A stretch of 64,000 nucleotides of DNA from JAFAGO01 sp031987605 (lineage in GTDB: Bacteria; Bacteroidota; Bacteroidia; Flavobacteriales; Weeksellaceae). Numbering within the stretch: position 1 is the first letter of the stretch; every line of letters starts with the position of its first letter. A program made the translations under genes and the position numbers. Under the pieces are notes generated by a model that was given only the letters and a program-made list of their open reading frames with translations, was not told the DNA's origin and did not search any database. Shown one piece after another: positions 40,994 through 50,357 of this stretch. The stretch covers positions 62,001-126,000 of the forward strand of contig DALZZF010000001.1 of assembly GCA_031987605.1 (NCBI GenBank). Reading direction: 5' to 3'.

Positions 40994-41707
40994 ATGATTA
41001 AGATTGTTTTGGTGGATGATGAAATTAATTCATTGAGAAGTCTGGAATGGGAAATCCAAAATTTTAGTAAAGATTTTGAGATTATTGCCGGTTTTACAAA
41101 TCCGCAAGAAGCAATTATGTTTCTTCGAAAAAATGAAGCAGATTGTGTTTTTGTGGATATAGAAATGCCGCAAATGGACGGATTTCAGTTTCTTAAATCT
41201 TTCCATTACCGGGATTTTCTGCCGGTTATTGTGACTGCTTATGCCCAATATGCGATTCAGGCGATAAAAGAAGAGGCGTTTGATTATCTGCTGAAACCGG
41301 TGGATCCGGAAGATCTTACGCTGACGTTAGACAAAATTAAATCGAAAATTTACAAGAAAAAACTGCTTGATTCTTCTTCTCCTGCAAATTTATCGGCGAA
41401 AATTCCGCTTTCGCTGAGCGGAAAAATCGTTTACCTGAATCCGGAAGAAATACTCTACTGTGAAAGCGACGGAAATTATACGAGGATTTTTCTGGAAGAC
41501 GAAACCCATTTGTTCCTCACCAAAAAGATTAAAGAAATTCAGGAATTATTGCCCGAACATTCTTTTTTTAGAATACATAATTCATTTGTTATCAATATGA
41601 TAAAAGTAAAAGAATTTATAAAATCGGAAAATTATGTGGTGCTGAATAACGGAAAGAAAATCCCGGTTTCCAGAAATAAAAGAGCGTTGTTCTTAGGGTT
41701 TACATAA
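40994..41707 (+). CDS. LytTR-family response regulator
   Basis: A 237-residue response regulator. The receiver domain (1-120) has acidic residues D8-D9-E10, the phosphorylation site Asp55 in VFVDIEMP, and Lys in LLKPVD near 106. A LytTR DNA-binding domain covers about 140-237 (YCESDGNYTRIFLEDE and HNSFVINMIKVKEF). It is probably phosphorylated by the histidine kinase encoded three bases downstream. Targets cannot be seen; LytTR sites are short imperfect repeats and may lie in its own upstream gap or before the T9SS protein gene. Confidence 0.9.
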   Translation: MIKIVLVDDEINSLRSLEWEIQNFSKDFEIIAGFTNPQEAIMFLRKNEADCVFVDIEMPQMDGFQFLKSFHYRDFLPVIVTAYAQYAIQAIKEEAFDYLLKPVDPEDLTLTLDKIKSKIYKKKLLDSSSPANLSAKIPLSLSGKIVYLNPEEILYCESDGNYTRIFLEDETHLFLTKKIKEIQELLPEHSFFRIHNSFVINMIKVKEFIKSENYVVLNNGKKIPVSRNKRALFLGFT

Positions 41708-41710
41708 GCG

Positions 41711-43189
41711 ATGGAAGGTCATTATTTTATCATATTTATCCAGCATTTCCTCGTAGGAGTCATTTTTATTCTGGCTTCTTTGAGTTTAATTATTCATCAT
41801 CATACCAAGGAAAGAAGTTTTCTGTATTACAGTTTGTATTCGTATTTGGTGTTGGGGTATTTGGTATTAAAAATGATTGACCAAACCGATTCCGAATTGA
41901 AAACCATTTTTTACAGACCTCGGTTTATTGCGCTGAACTGGTATGTGCAGATCACGTATTACAGTTTGTATTTCTTCTTTTATCTTCATTTTCTTGATTT
42001 TCATAAAACACTTCCGAAATTTTACCGGAATTTAAAAAGTTTTATTATCGGGATATTTGCGCTTTCCTCTTTCTTTTTTATTTACAGTTTAATAATAAAT
42101 GATGGTAAAGTATTTTTCCTGTATTTCACGTATTTCTTTTTACCATTGATCTTGGTGGCGGTGGTCATTACCATTATAAAAGCATTTGCAACACCGGGTA
42201 ATTTAAAATATTTCATCACTATTGGAAGCGCCACTTATGTATTGCTGGCACTTACTTCCATGTATTTTACGGTGAACCCCGGAATATTAGATTCGCCCCT
42301 TATCTTTTTTTGGGTGGGCTTGCTTATCGAGCAGTTTGTGTTTTCGCTCGGGCTTGCCTATAAAGTAAAACTGCTCAATCAGAAGATGATTTTCCATTTT
42401 AAGGAGAATGAGAAAATACGTAAAAATCAGAACGAAATATTATCCCGGGAAATAAAAATAAAGGAAAAGGAAATCCTGGAAATTTCTGCACGTGCTGAAA
42501 AAGAACGACTGGCAAAATTAGAATCCGAACTGAACAGTGAAATCCGTCGCCTGCAATTAGAGCTTCTTAAAAATCAGATGAATCCTCATTTTATCTTCAA
42601 TGCGCTTACTTCTATTAAAGTATTTTTGATTGATAATGATAAAAAAAATGCCATCACTTATCTGAACAGGTTTTCCAAACTGATCCGGAAATCTCTGGAT
42701 AGTTTGCGTACCGAGTTTCACACATTGGAAGAAGAAATGGAAATTCTGAAATTATATCTATCCATTGAAAATATCCGGTTTAATTCGGGAATCGATATTG
42801 TTTTCCATAATGAACCGGATGTTTTTCTCAGCACCATAAAAATCCCTCCGCTTTTGTTGCAACCTTTTGTGGAAAACGCCATCTGGCATGGATTAATGCA
42901 CAGTACGAAAGCATATAAACAAATTGTTTTCCATATCTGGCAGAAAGGTGGTGCGGTATATCTTTCCATTCAGGATAACGGAATCGGGCGCAGCAAATCT
43001 GAGGAGTTCAATAAAACCCGGACTTTCAAAAAAAAATCTATCGGATTGAAACTTATTCAGGAACGAATTGATGTTTTCAACCAGCAAAATCACCTGAATT
43101 ATCATTTTAAAATCGCTGATTTATATAATGCTGACGGATCCGTTTCGGGAACAAAGGTGGAATTCTGTTTTGATTCAACTCAAAAATAA
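41711..43189 (+). CDS. Sensor histidine kinase, LytS/YehU type
   Basis: A 492-residue membrane kinase. Seven hydrophobic segments span about residues 8-30, 40-58, 78-96, 108-130, 137-160, 165-187 and 195-218, so the sensor is intramembrane. A coiled coil (about 225-288) leads to the His_kinase domain with phospho-acceptor His293 in NQMNPHFIFNAL, then an ATPase domain with N box and DNGIGRSKSE. It pairs with the LytTR regulator just upstream. The N-terminal 7TM input is of unknown ligand. Confidence 0.9.
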   Translation: MEGHYFIIFIQHFLVGVIFILASLSLIIHHHTKERSFLYYSLYSYLVLGYLVLKMIDQTDSELKTIFYRPRFIALNWYVQITYYSLYFFFYLHFLDFHKTLPKFYRNLKSFIIGIFALSSFFFIYSLIINDGKVFFLYFTYFFLPLILVAVVITIIKAFATPGNLKYFITIGSATYVLLALTSMYFTVNPGILDSPLIFFWVGLLIEQFVFSLGLAYKVKLLNQKMIFHFKENEKIRKNQNEILSREIKIKEKEILEISARAEKERLAKLESELNSEIRRLQLELLKNQMNPHFIFNALTSIKVFLIDNDKKNAITYLNRFSKLIRKSLDSLRTEFHTLEEEMEILKLYLSIENIRFNSGIDIVFHNEPDVFLSTIKIPPLLLQPFVENAIWHGLMHSTKAYKQIVFHIWQKGGAVYLSIQDNGIGRSKSEEFNKTRTFKKKSIGLKLIQERIDVFNQQNHLNYHFKIADLYNADGSVSGTKVEFCFDSTQK

Positions 43190-43299
43190 CCATCTGTACA
43201 CTCAATCCTTCCATCCATACAATTTAATCTTTCTACCTCATTGTTTTTTAGGAATTTTAGTTTATCGAAATCATACTATTTTAACCTAAAACTACAGAT

Positions 43300-44400
43300 A
43301 TGAAAACCTTTACTTTTTTCAAGAAAAATAGACTTATTTTTTTTCTGTCCTTACTTATAGGATTTTCTTACGTTTATGCTCAAGACAAAATGTTTATTCA
43401 CACAGCAACATTTGATAATATAAGATCAGACGGTACATTTTCTTGGACTCTTATTAGCCATCCAAGTGCTACCAACAAGGACAACCTAATTGTTTCTTAT
43501 CTTAGGGAAACTTCTACAATTGGTTCGGACGGCGATGGAGTAACCGATCCTGTTAATGTAAGATACCTCGGTGGACCTGTAAGAATAATGCTGCCCTTTG
43601 GTAAAATGTTTAATGGTATGAAGTTTATTGTGTATGTTCCCTCAAGCCATTACAAAAGATTTGATTCTAATTATTTCCCTGTTGAAGGAGGTCTGCTTAC
43701 ATTAGATCACCCAGACTTAAACGGAAATCCCAATCTGCTGCCCATTTTTACTCCTGCTTTTCAATTATCTATTCCAAGAGCTTTTGGTATCTATTACAAT
43801 AATAATGTATGGAAAATTTTTACACAAAACAATTCGGGAATGGGACCCAACCAGCATTTTAATGTTGTATATGGTGGAGATGACGTGGAGATTATGCGAC
43901 ACACTGCCACAGCAGCATCAATACTTCCGGCTAAAAACTCGTATTCTTATATCTATCACCCGAAGTTGGATAATAATCCAAACGCATTATTCGTATTCAG
44001 TCCTGCAATTAAATACAATCATATTCAGACTGAAAAACAATTCAAAGTACAATACGAAGCCGGTAAATGGTATATGACTACCGCCGATATGTCGCCAATG
44101 CCCGTGAACTTAGAGTTTAATATTTATATGTACAAAAAATCTTTATTGGCAACACAAGAAGTGTCCATCCAGAATGATGTTCAAACCTATCCGAATCCCG
44201 TAAATGATTTCGTGAATTTTGCTTCAGCACAAACCATCACCAAAATTGAGATTTATGATCTAGGCGGTAAATTACTCAAAAAGTCGGATCATCATGAAAA
44301 ATCAGTATCCGTAAATGTATCTACACTTTCTGCCGGTAATTATGTGGCAAAAGTGACCACCGAAAACGGAATTAACGCCATTAAATTAATTAAAAAATAA
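43300..44400 (+). CDS. T9SS-exported protein with tandem DUF7452-like modules
   Basis: A 366-residue secreted protein. A long signal peptide (1-27, YA-Q) precedes three loosely repeated modules in about 30-110, 110-205 and 205-285. Each module combines a HTAT- or HP-x-NP segment, a FTPA- or FSPA-like strand and a YY...W.I-like end, similar to DUF7452 proteins. From about 290 the C-terminus is a type A T9SS sorting domain (YPNPVNDFVNF, IYDLGGKLL, SAGNYVAKV), so the protein should cross the outer membrane by the type IX system and be cell-attached or released. Function is unknown. It follows the LytTR/LytS pair and could be one of its targets. Confidence 0.8.
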   Translation: MKTFTFFKKNRLIFFLSLLIGFSYVYAQDKMFIHTATFDNIRSDGTFSWTLISHPSATNKDNLIVSYLRETSTIGSDGDGVTDPVNVRYLGGPVRIMLPFGKMFNGMKFIVYVPSSHYKRFDSNYFPVEGGLLTLDHPDLNGNPNLLPIFTPAFQLSIPRAFGIYYNNNVWKIFTQNNSGMGPNQHFNVVYGGDDVEIMRHTATAASILPAKNSYSYIYHPKLDNNPNALFVFSPAIKYNHIQTEKQFKVQYEAGKWYMTTADMSPMPVNLEFNIYMYKKSLLATQEVSIQNDVQTYPNPVNDFVNFASAQTITKIEIYDLGGKLLKKSDHHEKSVSVNVSTLSAGNYVAKVTTENGINAIKLIKK

Positions 44401-44445
44401 CCACGCTTCAAAAACGAAACCATAATTTTTTACGAAAAGAAAAAT

Positions 44446-44467
44446 ACCTCGGGGTTCTGCCTCGAGG
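44446..44467 (+). terminator. Hairpin terminator after the T9SS protein gene
   Basis: An eight-base stem with one wobble pair built around CCTCG and CGAGG, loop TTCTG, followed by TTTT. Confidence 0.55.
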
Positions 44468-44619
44468 TTTTGGGTTTAGCAAGTTAAATAAAAGATAGCA
44501 AGTTGGATTCCTTCGTTTCTCACTATGACGCATGCAAAAGCGCATCACGGTTTTTATTCATTAAAATTTAATTCGGTCTCTTCAAAATCTTTTCCTAATT
44601 TTACCTGTAATCTTAATGT

Positions 44620-45660
44620 ATGAGAATTGAATACGAAATAAAGCTCGGGTTTAAGGACGTCATGTTCCGCCCGAAGCGTTCTACTTTAAAATCCCGTTCA
44701 CAAGTAGATTTGGAGCGGGAATTTACCTTTAGAAATTCCGGAAAAAAATGGAGTGGTGTTCCGATTATCGCTGCAAATATGGATACGGTGGGAACTTTTG
44801 AAATGGCAGTTGCTTTGGCTGAAGAGAAAATTCTAACGGCTGTTCACAAGCATTATTCCATTGAAGAATGGTCTGCATTTCTGGATTCTCAACCGGAAAG
44901 CATTTACAATTATATCGCATTGAGCACCGGAACCGGACAAAGAGATGCGGATAAAATTGCTGCAATCGTAAATCTTCATCCAAAACTGCAATTTTTATGT
45001 ATTGATGTTGCCAACGGTTATTCTGAACATTTTGTGGATTTTGTAAAAAATGCCCGCGAAAGATTTCCCGATAAAACCATTATCGCCGGAAATGTGGTCA
45101 CAGGAGAAATGGTGGAAGAACTGATTTTGGCGGGAGCCGACATTATAAAAGTCGGTATTGGTCCGGGTTCCGTTTGTACAACCCGCGTAAAAACTGGTGT
45201 TGGTTATCCTCAGCTTTCTGCGATTATCGAATGTGCTGATGCTGCGCACGGTTTGGGCGGACATATCATTGGTGACGGGGGTTGTAAAGTTCCAGGAGAT
45301 GTGGCAAAAGCATTTGGAGGAGGTGCCGATTTTGTCATGCTGGGCGGAATGCTTGCCGGACACGATGAAAGTGGTGGCGAAATGATGGAAGAAAATGGCA
45401 AAAAATTCAAATTATTTTACGGGATGAGTTCCAAAACTGCGATGGATAAACATTCCGGAGGTGTTGCCGAATATCGAGCTTCTGAAGGAAAAACGGTGAA
45501 AGTTCCGTACAAAGGAACGGTTTCCGAAACGGTAAAAGATATTCTGGGTGGCGTGCGTTCTACCTGCACTTATGTTGGGGCTTCCAAACTAAAAGAACTT
45601 TCGAAACGTACCACTTTTATACGGGTGCAAGAGCAAGAAAATCAAATATTTAACGGTTAA
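44620..45660 (+). CDS. guaC: GMP reductase
   Basis: A 346-residue TIM-barrel enzyme converting GMP to IMP with NADPH in purine salvage. The catalytic Cys186 is in GPGSVCTTR, at the same number as in the E. coli enzyme. IIAANMDTVG (49-58), the GGHIIGDGGCKVPGD phosphate loop and GMSSKTAMDKHSGG near 268-281 are diagnostic. The lack of CBS domains separates it from IMP dehydrogenase. The next gene, an acetyltransferase, starts 8 bases after the stop, so the two may be co-transcribed. Confidence 0.95.
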   Translation: MRIEYEIKLGFKDVMFRPKRSTLKSRSQVDLEREFTFRNSGKKWSGVPIIAANMDTVGTFEMAVALAEEKILTAVHKHYSIEEWSAFLDSQPESIYNYIALSTGTGQRDADKIAAIVNLHPKLQFLCIDVANGYSEHFVDFVKNARERFPDKTIIAGNVVTGEMVEELILAGADIIKVGIGPGSVCTTRVKTGVGYPQLSAIIECADAAHGLGGHIIGDGGCKVPGDVAKAFGGGADFVMLGGMLAGHDESGGEMMEENGKKFKLFYGMSSKTAMDKHSGGVAEYRASEGKTVKVPYKGTVSETVKDILGGVRSTCTYVGASKLKELSKRTTFIRVQEQENQIFNG

Positions 45661-45668
45661 TTAATATC

Positions 45669-46118
45669 ATGACAAAAACAATTAAAAGAACCGATTCTTC
45701 AGATGCCGATTTTATTGAATTGGTAAAGGAACTCGATTTTTACCTCGCGCTGAAAGACGGCGAAGAACATTCCTATTATGCACAGTTCAACAAAATTTCT
45801 GAGCTTCCGCATTGTGTTGTCCTTTATCAAAACGAAATTCCTGTTGGTTGTGGTGCCATTAAAGAATACGATGCCGATACCGCAGAAGTAAAAAGAATGT
45901 TTGTAAAACAGGAACTTCGGGGGAAAGGATTGGGAACAGAAATTTTGCAAAATCTCGAAAACTGGGCAAAAGAATTGGGCTACAGATACACTATTTTGGA
46001 GACCGGAAAACGTCAGACCGAAGCGGTAAAACTCTACAGCAATACCTACGAAACCATTCCCAATTACGGACAATACGAGGGAATTGAGAACAGTATCTGT
46101 TTCAAAAAAGAACTTTAA
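45669..46118 (+). CDS. GNAT-family N-acetyltransferase
   Basis: A 149-residue GNAT protein. Motif A, the acetyl-CoA-binding loop, is LRGKGLGTEIL near 84-94, preceded by the strand VKRMFVKQE. The C-terminal part ETGKRQTEAVKLYSNTYE and the NYGQYEG segment are common in small GNATs acting on amines or amino groups. The acceptor is unknown. It lies 8 bases after guaC and is followed by a hairpin terminator. Confidence 0.85.
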   Translation: MTKTIKRTDSSDADFIELVKELDFYLALKDGEEHSYYAQFNKISELPHCVVLYQNEIPVGCGAIKEYDADTAEVKRMFVKQELRGKGLGTEILQNLENWAKELGYRYTILETGKRQTEAVKLYSNTYETIPNYGQYEGIENSICFKKEL

Positions 46119-46171
46119 TTCCTGAAAATTAATACTTTACCGAATATTCTAAATTCACATTCATAATAGTA

Positions 46172-46197
46172 AAACCTCTCCAATTTTGAAGAGGTTT
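46172..46197 (+). terminator. Terminator after the GNAT gene
   Basis: Arms AAACCTCT (46172-46179) and AGAGGTTT (46190-46197) with a ten-base loop, then ATG and TTTTTC. Confidence 0.6.
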
Positions 46198-46275
46198 ATG
46201 TTTTTCTTTGATTGTTCAATTTCATTTTTACATTTTCATTATTTCTTTTATATTTAGAAAAAAACGAAAGGCACT

Positions 46276-47892
46276 ATGTACGATTTAGGTTTAGAAAAGA
46301 ATCAGGCGAATTTTACCCAACTCACTCCCATCACATTTATTGAAAGAGCCGTACTTGTAAATCCCGAAAAAACGGCAATTATTTACAACGATCTGCGCAG
46401 AAACTGGAAAGAAACATTTCAGCGTTGCCGAAAACTGGCGAGCGCACTTCAAAAAGCAGGAATCCAACGTGGCGATACCGTTTCCGTAATGAGTCCGAAT
46501 ACTCCGGCAATGGTGGAAGCGCATTTTGGAGTTCCGATGGCGGGAGCTGTACTCAACACGCTGAATGTACGCTTGTCTTCTGAAACACTTGCTTTTATGC
46601 TGCAACATGCAGAAACAAGAGTTCTACTCGTAGATCGTGAATTTTCTGACGTGATTTCCAAAGCACTTTTACAAATTGAACATCCGATTTTAATCATCGA
46701 TATTGATGATCCTTATTATGAAGGTGGAGAAAAAATCGGAAAAATTGAATATGAAGAGTTCCTCAATACGGGTGATGAAAATTTCCAATATCTTCTTCCG
46801 AATGATGAATGGGATGCGATTTCTCTCAATTACACTTCCGGAACCACGGGAAATCCGAAAGGAGTAGTGTATCATCATCGTGGTGCTGCGCTCAACGCTA
46901 TTAGCAATATTATTTCTGCAAAATCTTCTTCAGAACTGGTGTATTTATGGACGCTTCCATTGTTTCACTGCAATGGTTGGTGTTTCCCGTGGACGATTGC
47001 TGCCGTTTCCGGTGTGAATGTTTGCCTACGAAAAGTGGTCGCCAAAGACATTTACGACAACATCCGAAATCACGGCGTGAATATCATGTGTGGTGCGCCG
47101 ATTGTGCTCAATACTTTAATAAATTCCAATTTGGAAGAAAAATATTTGCCGCAGGAAACCATTAATTTCTTTGTAGCAGGCGCTTCCCCACCAGCAAGCA
47201 TTATCGAACAGATTGAGCAGGAAGGCTTTTTCATCACTCATGTTTACGGACTTACCGAAACCTACGGTCCTTCTGTTCAATGTGAATGGAAACCGGAATG
47301 GAATAAACTGCCTGCCCGTGAAAAATCAAGAATTAAAGCAAGACAAGGAGTAAAAAGTATTTTCCTTGATGATTTGAAAGTCGTGGATCCGGAGACTTTT
47401 GAAGAAATTCCGTGGGATGGTGAAACCATGGGCGAAGTGATGATGCGGGGGAATAATGTGATGCGCGGCTATGTGAAAAACCATTTGGCAACAGAGGAAG
47501 CCTTTCAACACGGATGGTTTCATTCCGGAGATCTTGCCGTAAGACATCCTGATGGTTATATCGAGATTCGAGACCGTTCAAAAGATATTGTGATTTCTGG
47601 CGGAGAAAATGTTTCCACGATTGAAGTGGAAGGCGTTCTGTACAGGATTCCCGAAATTGAAGAATGCGCCTGCGTTGCAAAACCTGATGAAAAATGGGGA
47701 GAAACAGTTTGTGCTTTTATTAAATTTAAACACGGAGAATCCATCTCCGATGATGAAATTAAGGCACGCTGCAGAGAAGAACTGGCAGGGTTCAAAATAC
47801 CAAAAACCATTGTGGTTCTGGATGATTTACCGAAAACCTCAACCGGAAAAATTCAGAAGTTTGAGCTTCGGGCAATGGCAAGACAGCTTTAA
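46276..47892 (+). CDS. Acyl-CoA ligase of the ANL superfamily
   Basis: A 538-residue AMP-forming ligase. The nucleotide loop is YTSGTTGNPKG at residues 186-196; HGWFHSGDLA near 414-423 and the A10 motif KTSTGKIQK with the catalytic Lys near 527 are present. Such enzymes load a carboxylic acid onto CoA via an acyl-adenylate. Sequence resembles medium/long-chain acyl-CoA synthetases and the MMPA-CoA ligase DmdB branch; the substrate is unproven. It stands alone between terminators. A near-match promoter word TATATTTA lies about 20 bases upstream. Confidence 0.87.
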   Translation: MYDLGLEKNQANFTQLTPITFIERAVLVNPEKTAIIYNDLRRNWKETFQRCRKLASALQKAGIQRGDTVSVMSPNTPAMVEAHFGVPMAGAVLNTLNVRLSSETLAFMLQHAETRVLLVDREFSDVISKALLQIEHPILIIDIDDPYYEGGEKIGKIEYEEFLNTGDENFQYLLPNDEWDAISLNYTSGTTGNPKGVVYHHRGAALNAISNIISAKSSSELVYLWTLPLFHCNGWCFPWTIAAVSGVNVCLRKVVAKDIYDNIRNHGVNIMCGAPIVLNTLINSNLEEKYLPQETINFFVAGASPPASIIEQIEQEGFFITHVYGLTETYGPSVQCEWKPEWNKLPAREKSRIKARQGVKSIFLDDLKVVDPETFEEIPWDGETMGEVMMRGNNVMRGYVKNHLATEEAFQHGWFHSGDLAVRHPDGYIEIRDRSKDIVISGGENVSTIEVEGVLYRIPEIEECACVAKPDEKWGETVCAFIKFKHGESISDDEIKARCREELAGFKIPKTIVVLDDLPKTSTGKIQKFELRAMARQL

Positions 47893-47912
47893 AATAGCGA
47901 TTATTGAAAATA

Positions 47913-47942
47913 AAAAATCCGGCAAAAAAGTGCCGGATTTTT
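47913..47942. terminator. Bidirectional terminator between the acyl-CoA ligase and nucleosidase genes
   Basis: Arms of 12 bases (47913-47924 and 47931-47942, AAAAATCCGGCA and complement), loop AAAAAG. It overlaps the stop of the leftward nucleosidase gene. Confidence 0.8.
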
Positions 47943-48510
47943 AGATTAGTGTTTTATGTAATTTTTCAGCCGCTTTTTCTACTTCCACACCCCAGTCTTC
48001 CACGGCATTTCCATCCGCTCCGTCGGAAATATATTTCAGACATAAAAACGGGATATTTTCTCTTTTGGAAACGGTAGCAAGCGCAAATGCTTCCATGTCA
48101 ATTACATTGTATTCGGGGTTTTTGTGTTCCATTTCAAACTGATCGCCACTTCCGCAAATTCCGTTGGAAAGATTCGGGAATTTCAGTCCGTTATTTAAAA
48201 TGACCAATTCCTGAGAAAAAGGAGTTTCAAATTTTTGGAAACCCAAAGCAGTTGCATCCATATCACGCTGAATAAATTGTGTACAGCAAATTACTTCTCC
48301 ACGATTAAATTCGGTACTGCCTGCCGTTCCCAGATTGATAATGACATCAGGTTGATGTTGCTCAATCGCTTTCATCAGATTAAATGTTGCATTGATTTTT
48401 CCAACGCCGACGAATACCGTATTCCATTCATCAAAATGGTGAGCCGCTTCCGATTTCAGGGCAAAAACGAGAAGAGGGTTTGTAAAAATTTTTCCGTTGA
48501 TATTCAACAT
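47941..48510 (-). CDS. Nucleosidase of the phosphorylase superfamily (MTA/SAH nucleosidase-like)
   Basis: A 189-residue protein of the PNP/UDP family, close to 5'-methylthioadenosine/S-adenosylhomocysteine nucleosidase. It has VFVGVGKINAT near 32-42, NLGTAGS near 58-64 and YNVIDMEAFALATV near 137-150, with the substrate-binding Met and Glu. ICGSGDQF near 117-124 precedes it. It is shorter than typical MTAN (about 230), with a reduced N-terminus, so it may act on another nucleoside. fabG lies upstream on the same strand, separated by a weak hairpin. Confidence 0.78.
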   Translation of the reverse strand: MLNINGKIFTNPLLVFALKSEAAHHFDEWNTVFVGVGKINATFNLMKAIEQHQPDVIINLGTAGSTEFNRGEVICCTQFIQRDMDATALGFQKFETPFSQELVILNNGLKFPNLSNGICGSGDQFEMEHKNPEYNVIDMEAFALATVSKRENIPFLCLKYISDGADGNAVEDWGVEVEKAAEKLHKTLI

Positions 48511-48527
48511 GATATAAAATATAAAAA

Positions 48528-48557
48528 AAGACTTTCGCGTGTTTCAACAAAAGCCTT
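48528..48557 (-). terminator. Weak hairpin after fabG
   Basis: Arms AAGACTTT and AAAGCCTT with one mismatch, followed on the minus strand by seven T. It may terminate fabG before the nucleosidase gene. Confidence 0.45.
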
Positions 48558-48584
48558 GTAATAATTTGATTTTCAATAATTAAA

Positions 48585-49328
48585 CTAGGTTAGCATTCCG
48601 CCATCCACATTCAGAACCTGACCCGTAATATAAGCAGAATTATGACTTGCTAAGAAAACGCAGGCATTCGCAACATCTTCGGGTTGACCACCTCGTTTCA
48701 AAGGAATTCCATCTCTCCAACCCTGAACGGTTTTTTCATCCAAAGCGGCGGTCATTTCTGTTTCGATAAATCCGGGAGCAATGGCGTTGCAACGGATATT
48801 TCGGGAACCCAATTCCAAAGCAACCGATTTGGTAAATCCGATAACACCGGCTTTGGAAGCGGCATAATTGGCTTGTCCGGCATTTCCTTTCACGCCGACC
48901 ACGGAAGTCATGTTGATAATTGATCCGGCTTTGGCTTTCATCATGGTTTTGGTTACGGCTTTCGTCATATTGAAAACGGAATCCAGATTGACTTTAATCA
49001 CGGTATCGAAATCTTCTTTGGACATTCTGAGAAGCAGATTATCGCGGGTAATTCCGGCATTGTTCACCAAAATATCTACGGTTCCGAATTCTGCAATTAC
49101 GGCATCAACCAATTCTTGTGCAGCCTGAAAATCAGATGCATCCGATTGATAACCTTTGATTTGTGTAATTTTGGAAAGTTCTTCTTCCAACGCTTTGGCT
49201 TTATCTACAGAACCCGCATAAGTAAAAGCTATTTTTGCTCCTTCTTTGGCAAATACTTCTGCAATTCCCTTTCCGATTCCGCGTGTAGCACCAGTAATAA
49301 TGGCCACTTTTCCTTCTAATTGTTTCAT
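48585..49328 (-). CDS. fabG: 3-oxoacyl-[acyl-carrier-protein] reductase
   Basis: A 247-residue SDR enzyme of fatty acid elongation, reducing 3-oxoacyl-ACP with NADPH. TGATRGIG is at 12-19, NNAG at 89-92, catalytic Ser142, Tyr155 and Lys159, and the C-terminus ends in the FabG-typical ITGQVLNVDGGML. Length and motifs match canonical FabG closely. It has its own promoter with both -33 and -7 elements and is not in a fab cluster here. Confidence 0.93.
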   Translation of the reverse strand: MKQLEGKVAIITGATRGIGKGIAEVFAKEGAKIAFTYAGSVDKAKALEEELSKITQIKGYQSDASDFQAAQELVDAVIAEFGTVDILVNNAGITRDNLLLRMSKEDFDTVIKVNLDSVFNMTKAVTKTMMKAKAGSIINMTSVVGVKGNAGQANYAASKAGVIGFTKSVALELGSRNIRCNAIAPGFIETEMTAALDEKTVQGWRDGIPLKRGGQPEDVANACVFLASHNSAYITGQVLNVDGGMLT

Positions 49329-49365
49329 ATATATTGAGATTGTTATTTTTATATTTCATTTTGAA

Positions 49366-49394
49366 CAAAAATACTTAAAATATGTTAATAGCAA
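49366..49394 (-). promoter_or_regulatory. Promoter for fabG
   Basis: On the minus strand TTG (49392-49394), an 18-base spacer and TATTTTTG (49366-49373) fit the Bacteroidetes promoter; the -7 box is 37 bases before the ATG. Confidence 0.55.
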
Positions 49395-49524
49395 TTTTTT
49401 GTTATTTTTTTGAAACGAGCAAAATGCAATATATACACTTGAAAAATTTTCCGGAAGAATAAGGACCGTTCGATGATCTCTAATTTTCAGCATTTTGCAG
49501 AATGGTGAAAAGTAAATAATTCCG

Positions 49525-49532
49525 TAATTTTG
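49525..49532 (+). promoter_or_regulatory. Promoter -7 box for the DUF3800 gene
   Basis: TAATTTTG matches TAnnTTTG. The chosen ATG is only 9 bases downstream, so the mRNA would be nearly leaderless. The nearest TTTG lies 27 bases upstream, too far for a standard -33. Confidence 0.5.
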
Positions 49533-49541
49533 CAGGGTTGT

Positions 49542-50357
49542 ATGCAAAAGCGCTATTATATATTTTGTGATGAGTCCATAAAAAAAGGGAAATTATTTTC
49601 TAATTTCTATGGAGGCGTTTTGATTGACAGTAAAGATCACAAACTTATTTCGGATGTTTTAGAGGACAAAAGAAAAAATATTTTAAAAACTTCTGAACTG
49701 AAATGGCAAAAAATCACAAAGCAAAATCATAAAGAATATATTGACGCTGTTGACACTTTTTTTGATTTTATTCAGGCTGGAAAAATCAAGGTTAGAATTA
49801 TGTTTACAGATAATAATATCATTAAACCTGATTTGAAAGAGGAACACTTGGAAAATGAATATCTGCTCCTTTACTATCAATTTTTGAAACACGCTTTTGG
49901 CTTAAAGTTCCTTAACCAAAATGATGAAAATCACTTAGAAATTTTTTTAGATAAAATTCCAAACACAAAGGAAAATTGCAAAAAATTTAAAAAATATCTT
50001 TTAGGATTACAGGGTTTGCCAGATTTCATTGATGCAAATATTAAAATTTCAGAACAACAAATTAGTGAAGTTGATTCCAAAAATCACGTTCTTATGCAAT
50101 ATCTTGATGTTGTTTTGGGTTCAATTTCAGCCAAATTAAATAAAACCTTTTTAGAAAAACGCACTGAAACAGGGAAAAGAGGAAACCGTTCTATTGCAAA
50201 AGAAAAAGTTTATAAACACGTCAATAAAAGAATACGCTTAATTTATCCGAATTTTAATGTCGGAATAACAACGGGAAAACAGTCGAATTTTGAAAATATC
50301 TATTTTATGCCTTACAGACATTGGGTATTTATAGGAAAAAACAGCATTAGAAAATAA
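49542..50357 (+). CDS. DUF3800 domain-containing protein
   Basis: A 271-residue protein starting MQKRYYIFCDES. The N-terminal D10-E11-S12 (YIFCDES) is the signature of DUF3800, thought to have an RNase H-like fold with acidic catalytic residues. Later features are a DVLEDKRKNI segment, EIFLDKIPNTKENC and SKNHVLMQYLDVVLGSISAKLN, the last resembling the conserved QLADVVLGA-type block. Proteins of this group are patchily distributed and often found near mobile or defence genes; the function is unknown. The gene is AT-richer than fabG and glmM and isolated between them. An upstream in-frame TTG at 49530 overlaps the promoter and is not used. Confidence 0.78.
   Translation: MQKRYYIFCDESIKKGKLFSNFYGGVLIDSKDHKLISDVLEDKRKNILKTSELKWQKITKQNHKEYIDAVDTFFDFIQAGKIKVRIMFTDNNIIKPDLKEEHLENEYLLLYYQFLKHAFGLKFLNQNDENHLEIFLDKIPNTKENCKKFKKYLLGLQGLPDFIDANIKISEQQISEVDSKNHVLMQYLDVVLGSISAKLNKTFLEKRTETGKRGNRSIAKEKVYKHVNKRIRLIYPNFNVGITTGKQSNFENIYFMPYRHWVFIGKNSIRK

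Noticed and set aside
40810..41001. A 63-codon frame before the LytTR gene
   Set aside because: It begins with a non-ATG codon, overlaps the regulator start and has no recognisable features.
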